Of a DNA stretch of 64,000 nucleotides, positions 38,299-47,263 are shown piece by piece. The DNA lies in the NCBI RefSeq assembly GCF_003034965.1, contig NZ_PZKE01000013.1, positions 1 to 64,000 of the forward strand, in the 5' to 3' direction. The DNA comes from Fuscovulum blasticum DSM 2131. GTDB taxonomy: Bacteria; Pseudomonadota; Alphaproteobacteria; Rhodobacterales; Rhodobacteraceae. Numbering within the stretch: the first letter of the stretch is position 1; every line of letters begins with the position of its first letter. Made by a program: the position numbers and the translations under genes. The notes under the pieces were generated by a model that saw only the letters and a program-made list of their open reading frames with translations, made no database searches and had not been told where the DNA came from.

Positions 38299-39432
38299 AT
38301 GCGCAACGAAACTGTTGAGGTCGAATGGCCGACCCTGCTGCTGCTGGCGGGCACCTATGTGGCCTGGGGCCTTGCGACATCGGTTCTGTGGGCAGCCCTG
38401 CCGCCTTTGGGGCTGTTGCTGGCCGCGGTGGCCATCGCGCAGCATTCCTCGCTTCAGCATGAGGCGCTGCACGGCCACCCGACGAAGAACGCCACGCTGA
38501 ACCATCTGCTGGTGTTCCCGGCCATCGGGTTGTTCTACCCCTACCTGCGGTTCCGGGACACGCATCTTCAGCACCATTACGACCCGGCGCTGACCGACCC
38601 CTATGACGACCCGGAGTCGAACTTCCTTGACCCCGAGGTGTGGAACAAGCTGACCCCGCGCTATCAGGCGCTTCTGCGGTTCAACAACACGCTGGCGGGG
38701 CGGATGCTGGTGGGGCCGGCGATCGGGCTGGTGTCGTTCATTCGCGGCGACATCGCGCAGATCAAGGCGGGGAATGAACGGATCGCGCTGTCCTGGGCGC
38801 TGCACGGCATTGGCGTGATGCTGGCGCTGTGGTGGATTCTGGGTGTCGGCTCGATGCCGGTCTGGGCCTGGGTGCTGTCGGCCTATCTGGGGGCGTCGCT
38901 CTTGAAGATCCGCACCTATCTGGAACACCGCGCGCATGAGAAGTTCCGCGCCCGGACTGTTGTGATCGAGGACAAGGGGCCGCTGGCCTATCTGTTCCTG
39001 AACAACAACTATCACGTTGTTCACCACATGCACCCCAATGTGCCGTGGTACAAGCTGCCCGAGATGTATGCCGCCAAGCGCGAGCATTACCAGCGCCGCA
39101 ACGACGGCTATGTGTTCAAGAGCTATTCCGAGGTGTTCTCGAAATACTTCCTCAAGGCCAAGGATCCGGTGCCGCATCCGGTCTGGCCGGTGAACAAGTC
39201 GGGCGCCGAGCCGGATGACCTGCCCGAGGAAACCGTGGTGGTGTCGGTTGGCCCGGCTGCGCCGGAAGCGGCGGCCCCCGTTGCAGACATTGCCGCAGAA
39301 GCCACGCCGAAGGCAGATGCGCCCGAGGCTGTGGTGCTGGAGGGCGAGGTTCTGGATGCGGTGGTGGTCGAGGCGCTGGAAGAGGCAGAGCCTCCCGCCA
39401 AGGGCCGCAAGGGGCGCAAGAGCCCGAGCTGA
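38299..39432 (+). CDS. Membrane fatty acid desaturase/hydroxylase
   Basis: 377 aa di-iron membrane enzyme. The three histidine boxes are HEALHGH (about residue 54), HLQHHYD (about 92) and HVVHHMHP (about 240), arranged among about four membrane helices. It may desaturate a lipid acyl chain; a beta-carotene or sphingolipid-type substrate cannot be excluded. The last 70 residues (about 305-377) are acidic/Ala-rich low complexity ending in KGRKGRKSPS, an extension not needed for catalysis. GGAGG lies about 11 bp upstream. Confidence 0.88.
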   Translation: MRNETVEVEWPTLLLLAGTYVAWGLATSVLWAALPPLGLLLAAVAIAQHSSLQHEALHGHPTKNATLNHLLVFPAIGLFYPYLRFRDTHLQHHYDPALTDPYDDPESNFLDPEVWNKLTPRYQALLRFNNTLAGRMLVGPAIGLVSFIRGDIAQIKAGNERIALSWALHGIGVMLALWWILGVGSMPVWAWVLSAYLGASLLKIRTYLEHRAHEKFRARTVVIEDKGPLAYLFLNNNYHVVHHMHPNVPWYKLPEMYAAKREHYQRRNDGYVFKSYSEVFSKYFLKAKDPVPHPVWPVNKSGAEPDDLPEETVVVSVGPAAPEAAAPVADIAAEATPKADAPEAVVLEGEVLDAVVVEALEEAEPPAKGRKGRKSPS

Positions 39433-39459
39433 GGCCCGGCCCCCCGCGCGAACGATCCG

Positions 39460-39486
39460 GCACCCGCCCCGCAGAAGGGCGGGTGC
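39460..39486. terminator. Bidirectional terminator hairpin
   Basis: GCACCCGCCC (39460-39469) and GGGCGGGTGC (39477-39486) form a perfect 10-bp stem with loop CGCAGAA between the convergent desaturase and NUDIX genes. TGTCGTTTCC follows on the plus strand. Confidence 0.8.
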
Positions 39487-39501
39487 TGTCGTTTCCGGCG
39501 G

Positions 39502-40095
39502 TCAGATCAGGCGGCGGAAGGTGGGGATGGTGCCGGAATTGTCGAAGAACGGCACGCCGGGCTGATCGCCGCCGTTCATCAGGTTCGTCACCTCGGCCAG
39601 CACGACTTCGGTGATGAAGGGCAGGTCAAGCGACCGCGCTTCGGCCAGCCCGATCCAGTGCAGATGCGACAGCTCATCCGAGGCGGCAGAGAAATCGTCC
39701 GGGTCGCCGGCCAGCCCGGCGGCATCGGCCAGGAAGAAGCAGGCGTCGAAGCGGCGGCTGCGGCCGGGGGGCGTGATCGCGCGGAACACGAAGCGCAGGG
39801 CGGCGGCGCCGGGGCGGAAGGTCAGGCCGGTTTCCTCGGCCAGTTCGCGGCAGGCGGCCCCGACCAGCGCCGGGGCGGGCACCGGGGCGCTGGCAAGCCG
39901 TGCCGCGCAGGCGGCGGCCAGCGGCAGCGGGCCGGTCCAGCCATCGCCGGAATCGACCGCGCCGCCGGGGAAGACGTATTTCGACGGCATGAAGGCGGCC
40001 CCGGCGCCCCGCTGGCCCATCAGCACCTGCGGGCCGGTGGCCGTGGGGCGCGTCAGGATCACGGTGGCGGCGGGGCGAATCGCCTCAGCCGTCAT
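39502..40095 (-). CDS. NUDIX hydrolase
   Basis: 197 aa. The Nudix box is recognisable from GGAVDSGDGW (about residue 45) through ACRELAEETGL (about 85), with REL-x-EE metal ligands but a longer spacing than the strict GX5EX7REUXEEXGU, as in CoA or ADP-ribose pyrophosphatase-like members. The substrate is unknown. Its first 11 bp overlap the end of the DUF983 gene, so both are on one minus-strand transcript. Confidence 0.87.
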   Translation of the reverse strand: MTAEAIRPAATVILTRPTATGPQVLMGQRGAGAAFMPSKYVFPGGAVDSGDGWTGPLPLAAACAARLASAPVPAPALVGAACRELAEETGLTFRPGAAALRFVFRAITPPGRSRRFDACFFLADAAGLAGDPDDFSAASDELSHLHWIGLAEARSLDLPFITEVVLAEVTNLMNGGDQPGVPFFDNSGTIPTFRRLI

Positions 40096-40507
40096 TCTGG
40101 CCGAATCCGTGCATCCGCTTGGCCCATTGCAGCCCCACCATCGCGCCCTTGATGCGCGGCAGCAGGAACAGCGACAGCGCCACGCAGCCGATGGAGAAAA
40201 CGGTGGCCGAAATCAGCGGATCGGGCCGGTAGCGGGTGAAGACGAACAGCATCAGCGGGGCCATCAGATGGCCGACGATCAGGATCGTCAGATAGGCCGG
40301 GCCATCATCCGCGCGCTGGTGGTGCAGGTCTTCGCCGCAGACGGCGCAGGTGTCGCGCACCTTGAGATAGCCGTTCATCATGGGGCCTGCACCGCAGTTC
40401 GGGCAGCGGCAGCGCCAGCCCCGCTGCATCGCGGGCCAGAGCGGACGTTCCCCGTCTTCAAGCGTGGCGGCCGCGCGCGTTTCGTTCAGTTGGGCAATGT
40501 TGAGCAT
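40085..40507 (-). CDS. DUF983 zinc-ribbon membrane protein
   Basis: 140 aa. An N-terminal zinc ribbon with CRCPNCGAGPMMNGYLKVRDTCAVCG (residues about 32-58, CxxC pairs) precedes two membrane helices (TILIVGHLMAPLMLFVF and ATVFSIGCVALSLFLLP). This is the DUF983 pattern, common in alphaproteobacteria near respiratory or NUDIX genes. The start at 40507 gives MLNIAQLNETR. Confidence 0.88.
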   Translation of the reverse strand: MLNIAQLNETRAAATLEDGERPLWPAMQRGWRCRCPNCGAGPMMNGYLKVRDTCAVCGEDLHHQRADDGPAYLTILIVGHLMAPLMLFVFTRYRPDPLISATVFSIGCVALSLFLLPRIKGAMVGLQWAKRMHGFGQNDG

Positions 40508-40716
40508 GGTCTGCTCCGCAAGGGAAAGGGCACTGCAGGACGGTATACCGTTGGATGCAGAATAGATACGGGGCAAATGCGCGCACAGGGCGCGTTGTGA
40601 CGCTGTGGCGGCATGACGCAGGTTTCTGCGACGGAATCCGCTTTGGCAAGCGTTTGTTGGTCATGAAGGGACGCAGCCGCCTGCTGTGCCTGCCCATGAA
40701 ACGAAGGATGACCACG

Positions 40717-41271
40717 ATGATCACCCGCACCCTGACCCTTGCCCTGGCCACCACGGCGCTGCTGGCCATGACCGCCGCCGCCCAGGAAACCCCCGCGCCG
40801 GACGCCAAGCCCGCGGCGGCCCCCGACGCGAAGGCGCCGGTCATGTTCGAGAATTTCGATGCGATGGACACCGACAAGGACGGCAAGGTGACCCAGGCCG
40901 AGATCGACGCCTGGCGCGCGGCCCGCTTTGCCGAGGCCGATGCCGACAAGGACGGCTTCCTGAGCAAGGAAGAACTGGTGGCCATGCGGCTGAAGGAAAT
41001 CGAGGCGCGCATGATGAAGGGCGCCGAGCGGATGGTTGGCAAGCTGGATGCCGACAAGGACGGCAAGCTGTCGCCCGCCGAGCTGCCGGCGAGCCGGATG
41101 GATGGCCGGGTGTTCGATCTGGCCGATGCCGACAATGACGGGTCGGTGACCAAGGAAGAACTGGCCGACGCCATGAAATGGCTGGACGACAAGAAGGGCC
41201 ACAAGGGCAAGAAGGGCGGCAAGGGCCATGGCGGCCATGGCGAGGATGTCTGGGGCTGGGGCTGGAACTGA
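40717..41271 (+). CDS. Secreted EF-hand calcium-binding protein
   Basis: 184 aa. The signal peptide (LTLALATTALLAMTAAAQ) is followed by four canonical EF-hand loops: DTDKDGKVTQAE, DADKDGFLSKEE, DADKDGKLSPAE and DADNDGSVTKEE. The C-terminus is Lys/Gly/His-rich (KGHKGKKGGKGHGGHG) and ends WGWGWN. It probably binds Ca2+ in the periplasm; the His-rich tail could bind transition metals. ATG 40717 has AAGGA about 8 bp upstream; ATG 40708 or 40696 is possible. It lies just before an ECF sigma operon but a hairpin separates them. Confidence 0.85.
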   Translation: MITRTLTLALATTALLAMTAAAQETPAPDAKPAAAPDAKAPVMFENFDAMDTDKDGKVTQAEIDAWRAARFAEADADKDGFLSKEELVAMRLKEIEARMMKGAERMVGKLDADKDGKLSPAELPASRMDGRVFDLADADNDGSVTKEELADAMKWLDDKKGHKGKKGGKGHGGHGEDVWGWGWN

Positions 41272-41282
41272 GCGCAACCTTT

Positions 41283-41304
41283 GCGCAGGCCCCCCGGCCT
41301 GCGC
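41283..41304. terminator. Hairpin between EF-hand and sigma genes
   Basis: GCGCAGGCC (41283-41291) pairs perfectly with GGCCTGCGC (41296-41304) around CCCC, 11 bp after the EF-hand stop. It may end or attenuate transcription before the sigma factor. Confidence 0.7.
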
Positions 41305-41316
41305 TAAGACCCCGGC

Positions 41317-41919
41317 ATGAGCATGGCCCGCGACATTCCCGCAGAGACGACGATGACGGACGAGGCGCTGCTGGCGCTTTATGCCGCCGGCGACCCTGTG
41401 GCGGCGCGGACCCTGACGCTGCGGCTGGCGCCCCGTGTGCTGGGCTTTGCGGCCCGGCTGCTGGGCGGCGACCGGGCCGAGGCCGAGGATGTGACGCAAG
41501 AGGCGCTGCTGCGCCTGTGGCGGGCCGCCCCCGGCTGGCGCGCGGGCGAGGCCAAGGTCTCGACCTGGCTTTACCGGGTGGTGTCGAACCTGGCGACCGA
41601 CCGGCTGCGGGCGCGCAGCCGCCACCGGCAGGGCGCGCTGGACGATGCGCCCGAGGTGGCCGACGACGCGCCCGGCGCCGTGGCGCAGATGATCGAGGCC
41701 GACCGGCAGGGGGCATTGGCGCGGGCGCTGGCGGCCTTGCCCGACCGGCAGCGCGAAGCGGTGGTGCTGCGCCATCTGGAAGGGTTGTCCAACCCCGAGA
41801 TCGGCGCGGTGCTGGGGGTGGGAGTCGAGGCGGTTGAAAGCCTTGTCGCCCGGGGAAAACGCGCGTTGGCGCAGGCCCTTGCCGGCCAGCGCGAGGCGCT
41901 GGGATATGAAGGAGACTGA
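41317..41919 (+). CDS. ECF-type RNA polymerase sigma factor
   Basis: 200 aa sigma-70 family factor. Region 2 runs from about residue 30 to 95 (EAEDVTQEALLRLWRAAPGW, VSTWLYRVVSNLATDRLR), and region 4 from about 135 to 185 (LPDRQREAVVLRHLEGLSNPEIGAVLGVGVEAVESLVARGKR, read in parts). The start could be 41317, 41323 or 41353; the last (MTDEALLALYAAGD) gives the commonest family opening. It is followed by a one-TM protein after 3 bp and by a CnrX/CpxP-like protein, so activity is probably controlled at the membrane. Confidence 0.9.
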   Translation: MSMARDIPAETTMTDEALLALYAAGDPVAARTLTLRLAPRVLGFAARLLGGDRAEAEDVTQEALLRLWRAAPGWRAGEAKVSTWLYRVVSNLATDRLRARSRHRQGALDDAPEVADDAPGAVAQMIEADRQGALARALAALPDRQREAVVLRHLEGLSNPEIGAVLGVGVEAVESLVARGKRALAQALAGQREALGYEGD

Positions 41920-41922
41920 ACG

Positions 41923-42285
41923 ATGAACGATCGTGATCTTGACCGTCTCCTGGCCGAGGCCCGGACGACGCCGGCCCTGACCCCGTCTGACGATTTCCTG
42001 TCGCGGGTGCTGGCCGATGCGCTGGCAGAACAGCCGCGCATGGCTGCGGCCGTGCCTGTGGCCCCGCAAGCCGCGCCGCAGCGGCGACCTGGCCTTTGGG
42101 CTGCACTGTCCGCCAGCTTTGGCGGGGCAGGGCTGGTGGCGGGCCTTGGCTGCGCGGCGATGATCGGGCTGGCGGTGGGCTACAACAACCCCTCGGCCCT
42201 GACCTGGCTGACCGATGACTATCTTTCCACGGCTTCGGGCATCGAACTGGTTCCCGCCGCCGACATCTTCATGACCGAGGGTTGA
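41923..42285 (+). CDS. Putative one-TM anti-sigma-like protein
   Basis: 120 aa. A cytosolic N-terminal part (about residues 1-60, MNDRDLDRLLAEARTTPALTPSDDFLSRVLADAL in parts) precedes one membrane segment (FGGAGLVAGLGCAAMIGLAVGY, about 65-86) and a short outside tail. It lacks a zinc-anti-sigma HxxxCxxC motif. Position between sigma and a periplasmic sensor parallels CnrY in CnrYXH systems. Role inferred from context only. Confidence 0.7.
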   Translation: MNDRDLDRLLAEARTTPALTPSDDFLSRVLADALAEQPRMAAAVPVAPQAAPQRRPGLWAALSASFGGAGLVAGLGCAAMIGLAVGYNNPSALTWLTDDYLSTASGIELVPAADIFMTEG

Positions 42286-42288
42286 TCC

Positions 42289-42900
42289 ATGACCGAACCC
42301 GTTGCCCCGCCAGCCGAAACGCCGCCGCCTGCGCCTGCGCCCGTCCGCACGGCGGGTTGGGTCAAGCTGCTGCTGGGCGTTTCGCTGGCGCTGAACCTTG
42401 CGGTGGCGGGCCTGGCCGCCGGGGCCTTCCTGCGCGACGGCGGGCCACCGCAACGCCGCGACCGCGATCTGGGCTTCGGCCCGCTGGGCGAGGCGCTGAG
42501 CCATCAGGACCGCAAGGCGCTGCGGGCTGAATTCCTGCGCAGCGCACCGGAGCTGGTGCGGGGGCGGGCGGAAATGCAGGCCGATTTCACAGCACTGGTC
42601 ACGGTGCTGCGGGCGCCGGTGCTGGACCCGGCGGCGCTGGACAGCGCGCTGGCCACCATCGCGAACCGCAATGCCGAAATGCTGGCCAAGGGGCGCGAGG
42701 TGATTGCCGGCCATCTGAAGGCGATGTCGCCCGAAGCGCGGGCCGAATTTGCCGACCGGCTGGAAAAGGCGCTGAAACGCGCGTCGCGGCAGGATCGAGA
42801 CAGCGACAAGGGCAAGGACAAGCCCGGCAAGGAGAAGGCCAGGGACAAGGAGCGCAAGGCCGAACCCCCGGCGCCCGCGCCCGACAACACGGGCAACTGA
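42289..42900 (+). CDS. Periplasmic heavy-metal sensor / CnrX-CpxP-like protein
   Basis: 203 aa. A Pro-rich cytosolic start, one N-terminal membrane anchor (LLLGVSLALNLAVAGLAAGAF, about residues 25-45), then a helical periplasmic domain (LSHQDRKALRAEFLR, RAEMQADFTALVTVLRAP, MSPEARAEFADRLEKAL) typical of the periplasmic heavy-metal resistance/sensor family. The last 35 residues are a Lys/Asp-rich charged tail. Separated from the preceding gene by 3 bp, so it completes the sigma operon. No metal site can be assigned with certainty. Confidence 0.82.
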   Translation: MTEPVAPPAETPPPAPAPVRTAGWVKLLLGVSLALNLAVAGLAAGAFLRDGGPPQRRDRDLGFGPLGEALSHQDRKALRAEFLRSAPELVRGRAEMQADFTALVTVLRAPVLDPAALDSALATIANRNAEMLAKGREVIAGHLKAMSPEARAEFADRLEKALKRASRQDRDSDKGKDKPGKEKARDKERKAEPPAPAPDNTGN

Positions 42901-42906
42901 GCGCCG

Positions 42907-44316
42907 TCAGGCCGCGTTGCGGCTGAAGGTCACCACATTGCGGCCGGCGGATTTCGACGACAGCAGCGCCTGATCGGCCCGGTCGACCAGGGTCGAGACA
43001 TCTTCGGTCTGTTCGGACCGCCGGGCGCCCAGGGCCACGCCGATCGAGACGGTGACATGCAGCCCGTCGCCCGAGGGCAGCGTGACCGGCGCCTCGCACA
43101 CCATCTGACGCAGGCGTTCGGCGACGCGCTCGGCCTCGGGCAGGGTGGTTTGCGGCAGGGCGACCAGAAATTCCTCGCCGCCGATGCGGGCCAGCATGTC
43201 GCTGAGGCGCAGGTTTTCGGACAGGCGGCGGGCCACTTCGACAAGGACGGCATCGCCGGCGGCATGACCGAAGCGGTCATTCACCGATTTGAAGCGGTCG
43301 AGATCCACCACCATGACCGCGAAATCAGAGCCTTCCGAGGCGGCCTGCGCGGCGATGCCGGCCAGCCGGGGCAGGGCGTAGCGGCGGTTGTAGATGCCGG
43401 TCAGCGGGTCGATGATCGACAGGCGCAGCCCGTCTTCCACCGTGGCGCGGATGCGGTCGGCCTGCCGCTTGCGGGCGATCAGCGTGCGCAGGCGGGGGGC
43501 AAGCTCATGGTCGCACAGGCGGGCGGACAGCACGTCATCGGCGCCCATGTCGAAGGCCATGACGGTGGTTTCGTCATCTTCGCCGGGGGTGATGATGCAG
43601 GTGGCGCTGTGGCGGGTGCCGGCGTGGCTGCCCAGTTCCGACATCAGCCGCAGGCCGCCGCCGGGGGCGTCGAGATCGGCCTCGACCACAAAGACATCGG
43701 GGATGGTGGAATCGCGGGCGGGCGGCAGGGCCAGTGCCTGTTCGCGCGACATCACCACCAGCCCGTCGCGCATCTGGCGGCGCAACTGGTGTTTCCAGGC
43801 CAGCGCCAGTTCGACCCGGCTGGTGACAAGGGCCACGGTGCCGGCGGGCGTGAACGGGGCGGGGTCAAACGGGGCGGCACCTTCGGCCATGCCCAGGATC
43901 GAGGGCGCTTCATGCCCCCAGGCGCGGGTGACGAAGCGCGCCTCTTCGCGCAGGCGCAGCAGGTTGCGCATCCGGGCCAGAAGCGCGGCATCGTTCAAGG
44001 GGCGGCTCATCACGTCATCGGCGCCGGCGGCCAGGGCAAGGCCGCGGTCGGCGGCGCCGGGGCTGGCCGACAGCGCGATGACGGGGATCGCGCGGGTCAG
44101 CGGGTTGGCCTTCAGCCGGCGCAGCACCTCGGGCCCCGGCAGATCGCGCAGCGACAGGTCCAGCAGCACAAGATCGGGCGCGGCGTCCTGGGCAAGGCGC
44201 AGCCCGGTGGCACCGTCGGCGGCCAGCAACGGTTCGTAGAACGCGTCGCTGAGCTTGACCTTGTAGACGATGCGGTTTGTCGCCGTATCATCCACGATGA
44301 GGATTCGCCCGTGCAT
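42907..44316 (-). CDS. pleD: PleD-like diguanylate cyclase (REC-REC-GGDEF)
   Basis: 469 aa, making c-di-GMP from GTP. REC1 (residues about 3-120) has VDDT, the phospho-acceptor LVLLDLSL (about 53) and ALSASPG. A second receiver (about 150-270) is degenerate (VVEADLD in place of a clean Asp site). The GGDEF domain holds GGEEF (about 376) and an RxxD inhibitory site exactly five residues before it (RLSD-MLARI-GGEEF), so it is probably active and feedback-inhibited. The start at 44316 gives MHGRILIVDD, the PleD start. Confidence 0.93.
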   Translation of the reverse strand: MHGRILIVDDTATNRIVYKVKLSDAFYEPLLAADGATGLRLAQDAAPDLVLLDLSLRDLPGPEVLRRLKANPLTRAIPVIALSASPGAADRGLALAAGADDVMSRPLNDAALLARMRNLLRLREEARFVTRAWGHEAPSILGMAEGAAPFDPAPFTPAGTVALVTSRVELALAWKHQLRRQMRDGLVVMSREQALALPPARDSTIPDVFVVEADLDAPGGGLRLMSELGSHAGTRHSATCIITPGEDDETTVMAFDMGADDVLSARLCDHELAPRLRTLIARKRQADRIRATVEDGLRLSIIDPLTGIYNRRYALPRLAGIAAQAASEGSDFAVMVVDLDRFKSVNDRFGHAAGDAVLVEVARRLSENLRLSDMLARIGGEEFLVALPQTTLPEAERVAERLRQMVCEAPVTLPSGDGLHVTVSIGVALGARRSEQTEDVSTLVDRADQALLSSKSAGRNVVTFSRNAA

Positions 44317-44478
44317 GGTTTCTCTCAGCCCAATCTGGCATTCACCGCTTGATGGTGAGCAATGTGTTACCGAGAAGGTTAACAAATCCTTTCAAAGTGT
44401 CGGGATGCGCCGCCGGAGGGCGCACGACTTCGCGAGGGGATTGTGAAGACAGACTTAATTTCTGGGGATAACTTTGCC

Positions 44479-44757
44479 ATGAACCCTGACACCGCGCAGA
44501 CCCTTGCCTTGCAGGCGCTGGCCCATCTGGCCGCGCAGGAGGACGCCTTTGCCGAGTTCCTGGCCGCCGCTGGCACCAGTCTGGACGAGGTGCGGGCACG
44601 GGCGGGCGATCCTGACCTGCTGGCCTCGGTGCTGGATTTCGTGCTGGCCGAGGACGAGCGCGTGCTGGGCTTTGCCGCGGCGGCCGGTGTGGCGCCCGAA
44701 ACCGTGCTGCGGGCGCGGGGGGCGCTGTCGGGGGGCGAGATTCCGCACTGGACGTGA
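44479..44757 (+). CDS. DUF3572 family protein
   Basis: 92 aa cytosolic helical protein with the family pattern TAQTLALQALAHLAAQEDAFAEFLAAAG and LLASVLDFVLAEDERVLGFAAAAGVAPE (each read in parts). Function unknown. ATG 44479 has GGGGAT upstream; an in-frame GTG at 44443 would add 12 residues. It begins divergently from pleD with a 162-bp gap. Confidence 0.87.
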   Translation: MNPDTAQTLALQALAHLAAQEDAFAEFLAAAGTSLDEVRARAGDPDLLASVLDFVLAEDERVLGFAAAAGVAPETVLRARGALSGGEIPHWT

Positions 44758-44822
44758 TTGCCTTTCACCGCGCCGACACGCAACACTGCGACACTGACCG
44801 GAACGGGGAGGCTGCGGACGGC

Positions 44823-45515
44823 ATGATTGACGGGATCGTCTTCGACAAGGATGGCACGCTGTTCGATTTCCGCATCAGTTGGGGGCGCTGGGCCGAGGAC
44901 TTTCTGGCCGGTCTTGCACGGGACAGGGCGCATCATGCCGCAATGGCCGAGGCCATCGGCTATCTGCCGGCCGAGCGCAGCTTTCGCCCCGACAGCGTGG
45001 TGATTGCGGCGACGGCCGCCGATATTGCGGCGGCGCTGCTGCCGCATCTGCCGGACCACGACCTGACCAGCCTGCGCGCCACCATCGACGAAGCCGCCGC
45101 CGGCGTGACCATGTCGGAGGCCGTGCCGCTGGTGCCGCTGTTCACCGCGCTGCGGGCGCGCGGCCTGCGGCTGGGTATCGCCACCAATGACAGCGAAGCC
45201 CCGGCGCGGGCGCATCTTGAGGCGCATGGATTGACCGGGTTGCTGGATTTCATCGCCGGTTACGATTCCGGCTATGGGCCGAAACCCGGCCCCGGCATGT
45301 GCCAGGCCTTTGCCGCCTCGCAGGGGCTGGACCCGGCCCGGGTGTTCATGGTGGGCGACAGCCTGCATGACCTTGAGGCGGGCCGTGCGGCGGGAATGCG
45401 GACGCTGGCGGTGCTGACCGGCATTGCCACCGCCGGCGATCTGGCCCCCATGGCCGAGGCGGTCTTGCCCAACATCGGGGCCATTCCGGCGCTGCTGGAC
45501 GGCATTTCCGGCTGA
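44823..45515 (+). CDS. HAD-family phosphatase (phosphoglycolate phosphatase-like)
   Basis: 230 aa. Motif I FDKDGTLFDF (residues 6-15), motif II IATNDSE (about 121), a conserved lysine in YGPKPGPGM and motif III VFMVGDSLHDLEAG (about 180) form a complete HAD active site with a C1 cap. Substrate uncertain (Gph-like or pyrophosphatase). It follows DUF3572 by 65 bp; ATG 44823 is the family-typical start. Confidence 0.9.
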   Translation: MIDGIVFDKDGTLFDFRISWGRWAEDFLAGLARDRAHHAAMAEAIGYLPAERSFRPDSVVIAATAADIAAALLPHLPDHDLTSLRATIDEAAAGVTMSEAVPLVPLFTALRARGLRLGIATNDSEAPARAHLEAHGLTGLLDFIAGYDSGYGPKPGPGMCQAFAASQGLDPARVFMVGDSLHDLEAGRAAGMRTLAVLTGIATAGDLAPMAEAVLPNIGAIPALLDGISG

Positions 45516-45624
45516 GTTTGGCAGGGTCATGCGCTGAAAGCGACATATTTGCGTCGCCAAAAACGCGACGGCGGCGGGCGCTGGGGTCATCTTCTGGGGA
45601 AGACGATTTCCAGGGGGACGATCC

Positions 45625-47181
45625 ATGACCGATGACCAGGGCCGCAAGCGCCGCGCCGGAGGCCGTGCCGGCATGAAGGCACGCGCCGGATCGGCGGCCA
45701 TCGAGCAGATGCCCTGGCGGATTCCGCTGAACCCCGACCGCCCGACCGAGCCGCTGGATGCCGAAGGCGTGCAGCGGGTTCACAAGGCGGCGATGCGCAT
45801 CCTGTCCGAGATCGGGATCGAGTTCCTGAACCCCGATGCGGTGGCGCATCTGAAAAAGGCCGGCTGCATCGTCAACGGAACCAATGTCCGCATGGACGAG
45901 GATTTCGTGATGGAAATGGTCGGCCGCGCGCCCGAGACCTTTACCATCACCCCGCGCAACCCGGACCATGAGATCATCATGGGCGGCAAGCACATGGTCT
46001 TCGTCAACGTCTCGTCCCCGCCGAACGCCTGGGACATGGAGCGCGGCAAGCGGTCGGGCGATTTCGAGACGTTCAAGGAATTCATGAAGCTGACGCAGTA
46101 TTTCAACTGCATCCATGTGGCCGGCGGCTATCCGGTCGAGCCGGTGGACATTCACGCCAGCGTTCGCCACCTGGACTGCCTGCATGAAAAGCTGACGCTG
46201 ACCGACAAGGTGGTTCACGCCTATTCGCTGGGGGCCGAGCGGGTGGAAGATGTGATGGAGATGGTCCGCATCGCGGGCGGTCTGTCCCATTCCGAATTCG
46301 ACGCGCGGCCGCGGATGTATACCAACATCAACTCGGTCAGCCCGCTGAAGCATGATTTCCCGATGCTGGACGGGGCGATGCGGCTGGCCAAGCGCGGCCA
46401 GCCGGTGGTGGTGACGCCCTTCACGCTGGCGGGCGCGATGGCGCCGGTCACCATGGCGGGCGCGGTGGCGCTGTCGATTGCCGAGGCGCTGGCGGCGATT
46501 GTCCTGCTGCAATACATCGCGCCGGGCTGCCCGGTGGCGATCGGCACCTTCACCAGCAATGTGGACATGAAGTCGGGTGCGCCGGCCTTTGGCACGCCGG
46601 AATACATGCGTGCCACCCAGATGACGGGGCAGTTGGTGCGCTTCTACGGGCTGCCGATGCGCGCCAGCGGCGTTTGCGCCGCCAATGTGCCGGACGGGCA
46701 GGCGATGTGGGAAACCTCGAACAGCCTGTGGTCGGCGGTGCAAAGCCGGACCAACATGGTCTATCACGCGGCGGGCTGGCTGGAGGGCGGGCTGATCGCC
46801 AGCCCCGAGAAGTTCATCATGGACTGCGAAGTGCTGCAGATGATCCAGCGGTACTTCGAAGAGGCCACCTTCGCCAGCACCGACGACGACCTGGCCTTCG
46901 ATGCCATCCGCGACGTGGGGCCGAACGGGCATTACTTCGGCGTCCAGCACACGCAGGACAGGTATCAGACCGCCTTCTATGCGCCCTTCGTTTCGGACTG
47001 GCGGAATTATGAGGCCTGGCAGGCCGACGGGTCGGTCTGGACGGTCGAGCGGGCGCACCGGATCTACAAGCAGATCCTGGCCGAGTTCGAGGCGCCGGCG
47101 ATGGACGATGTGGCGCGCGAGGAGCTGACCCGCTTCGTGGCCCGCCGCAAGCAGGAAGGCGGCGCGCCGACCGACTTCTGA
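45625..47181 (+). CDS. MttB-family (non-pyrrolysine) methyltransferase
   Basis: 518 aa protein of the trimethylamine methyltransferase MttB superfamily, a TIM barrel that passes a methyl group to a corrinoid protein. Family stretches are visible: VHKAAMRILSEIGIEF (about residue 50), IIMGGKHMVFVNVSSPPNAWD, HVAGGYPVEPVD, RPRMYTNINSVSPLKHD and LVVTPFTLAGAMAPVTMAGA (parts). No in-frame TAG is present, so it is of the pyrrolysine-free type, which includes glycine-betaine and other quaternary amine demethylases. No corrinoid protein is adjacent. Confidence 0.9.
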   Translation: MTDDQGRKRRAGGRAGMKARAGSAAIEQMPWRIPLNPDRPTEPLDAEGVQRVHKAAMRILSEIGIEFLNPDAVAHLKKAGCIVNGTNVRMDEDFVMEMVGRAPETFTITPRNPDHEIIMGGKHMVFVNVSSPPNAWDMERGKRSGDFETFKEFMKLTQYFNCIHVAGGYPVEPVDIHASVRHLDCLHEKLTLTDKVVHAYSLGAERVEDVMEMVRIAGGLSHSEFDARPRMYTNINSVSPLKHDFPMLDGAMRLAKRGQPVVVTPFTLAGAMAPVTMAGAVALSIAEALAAIVLLQYIAPGCPVAIGTFTSNVDMKSGAPAFGTPEYMRATQMTGQLVRFYGLPMRASGVCAANVPDGQAMWETSNSLWSAVQSRTNMVYHAAGWLEGGLIASPEKFIMDCEVLQMIQRYFEEATFASTDDDLAFDAIRDVGPNGHYFGVQHTQDRYQTAFYAPFVSDWRNYEAWQADGSVWTVERAHRIYKQILAEFEAPAMDDVAREELTRFVARRKQEGGAPTDF

Positions 47182-47263
47182 CGGCCCGCCTTGCCGCCCC
47201 GTCTTACCGCATTGTTAACCGCCGCCCCCTAGCCTTGGCCGGGGAATCAGCTTGGGCTGCGGG

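Noticed and set aside
44341-44400. A CtrA-like site (TTAC and TTAAC) upstream of pleD
   Set aside because: The spacing is 8 and not 7 bp and the first half is not TTAA, so it is below a convincing match.
45625-47181. A pyrrolysine-dependent MttB
   Set aside because: No in-frame TAG codon is present and no pyl genes are seen, so it is the non-pyrrolysine type.
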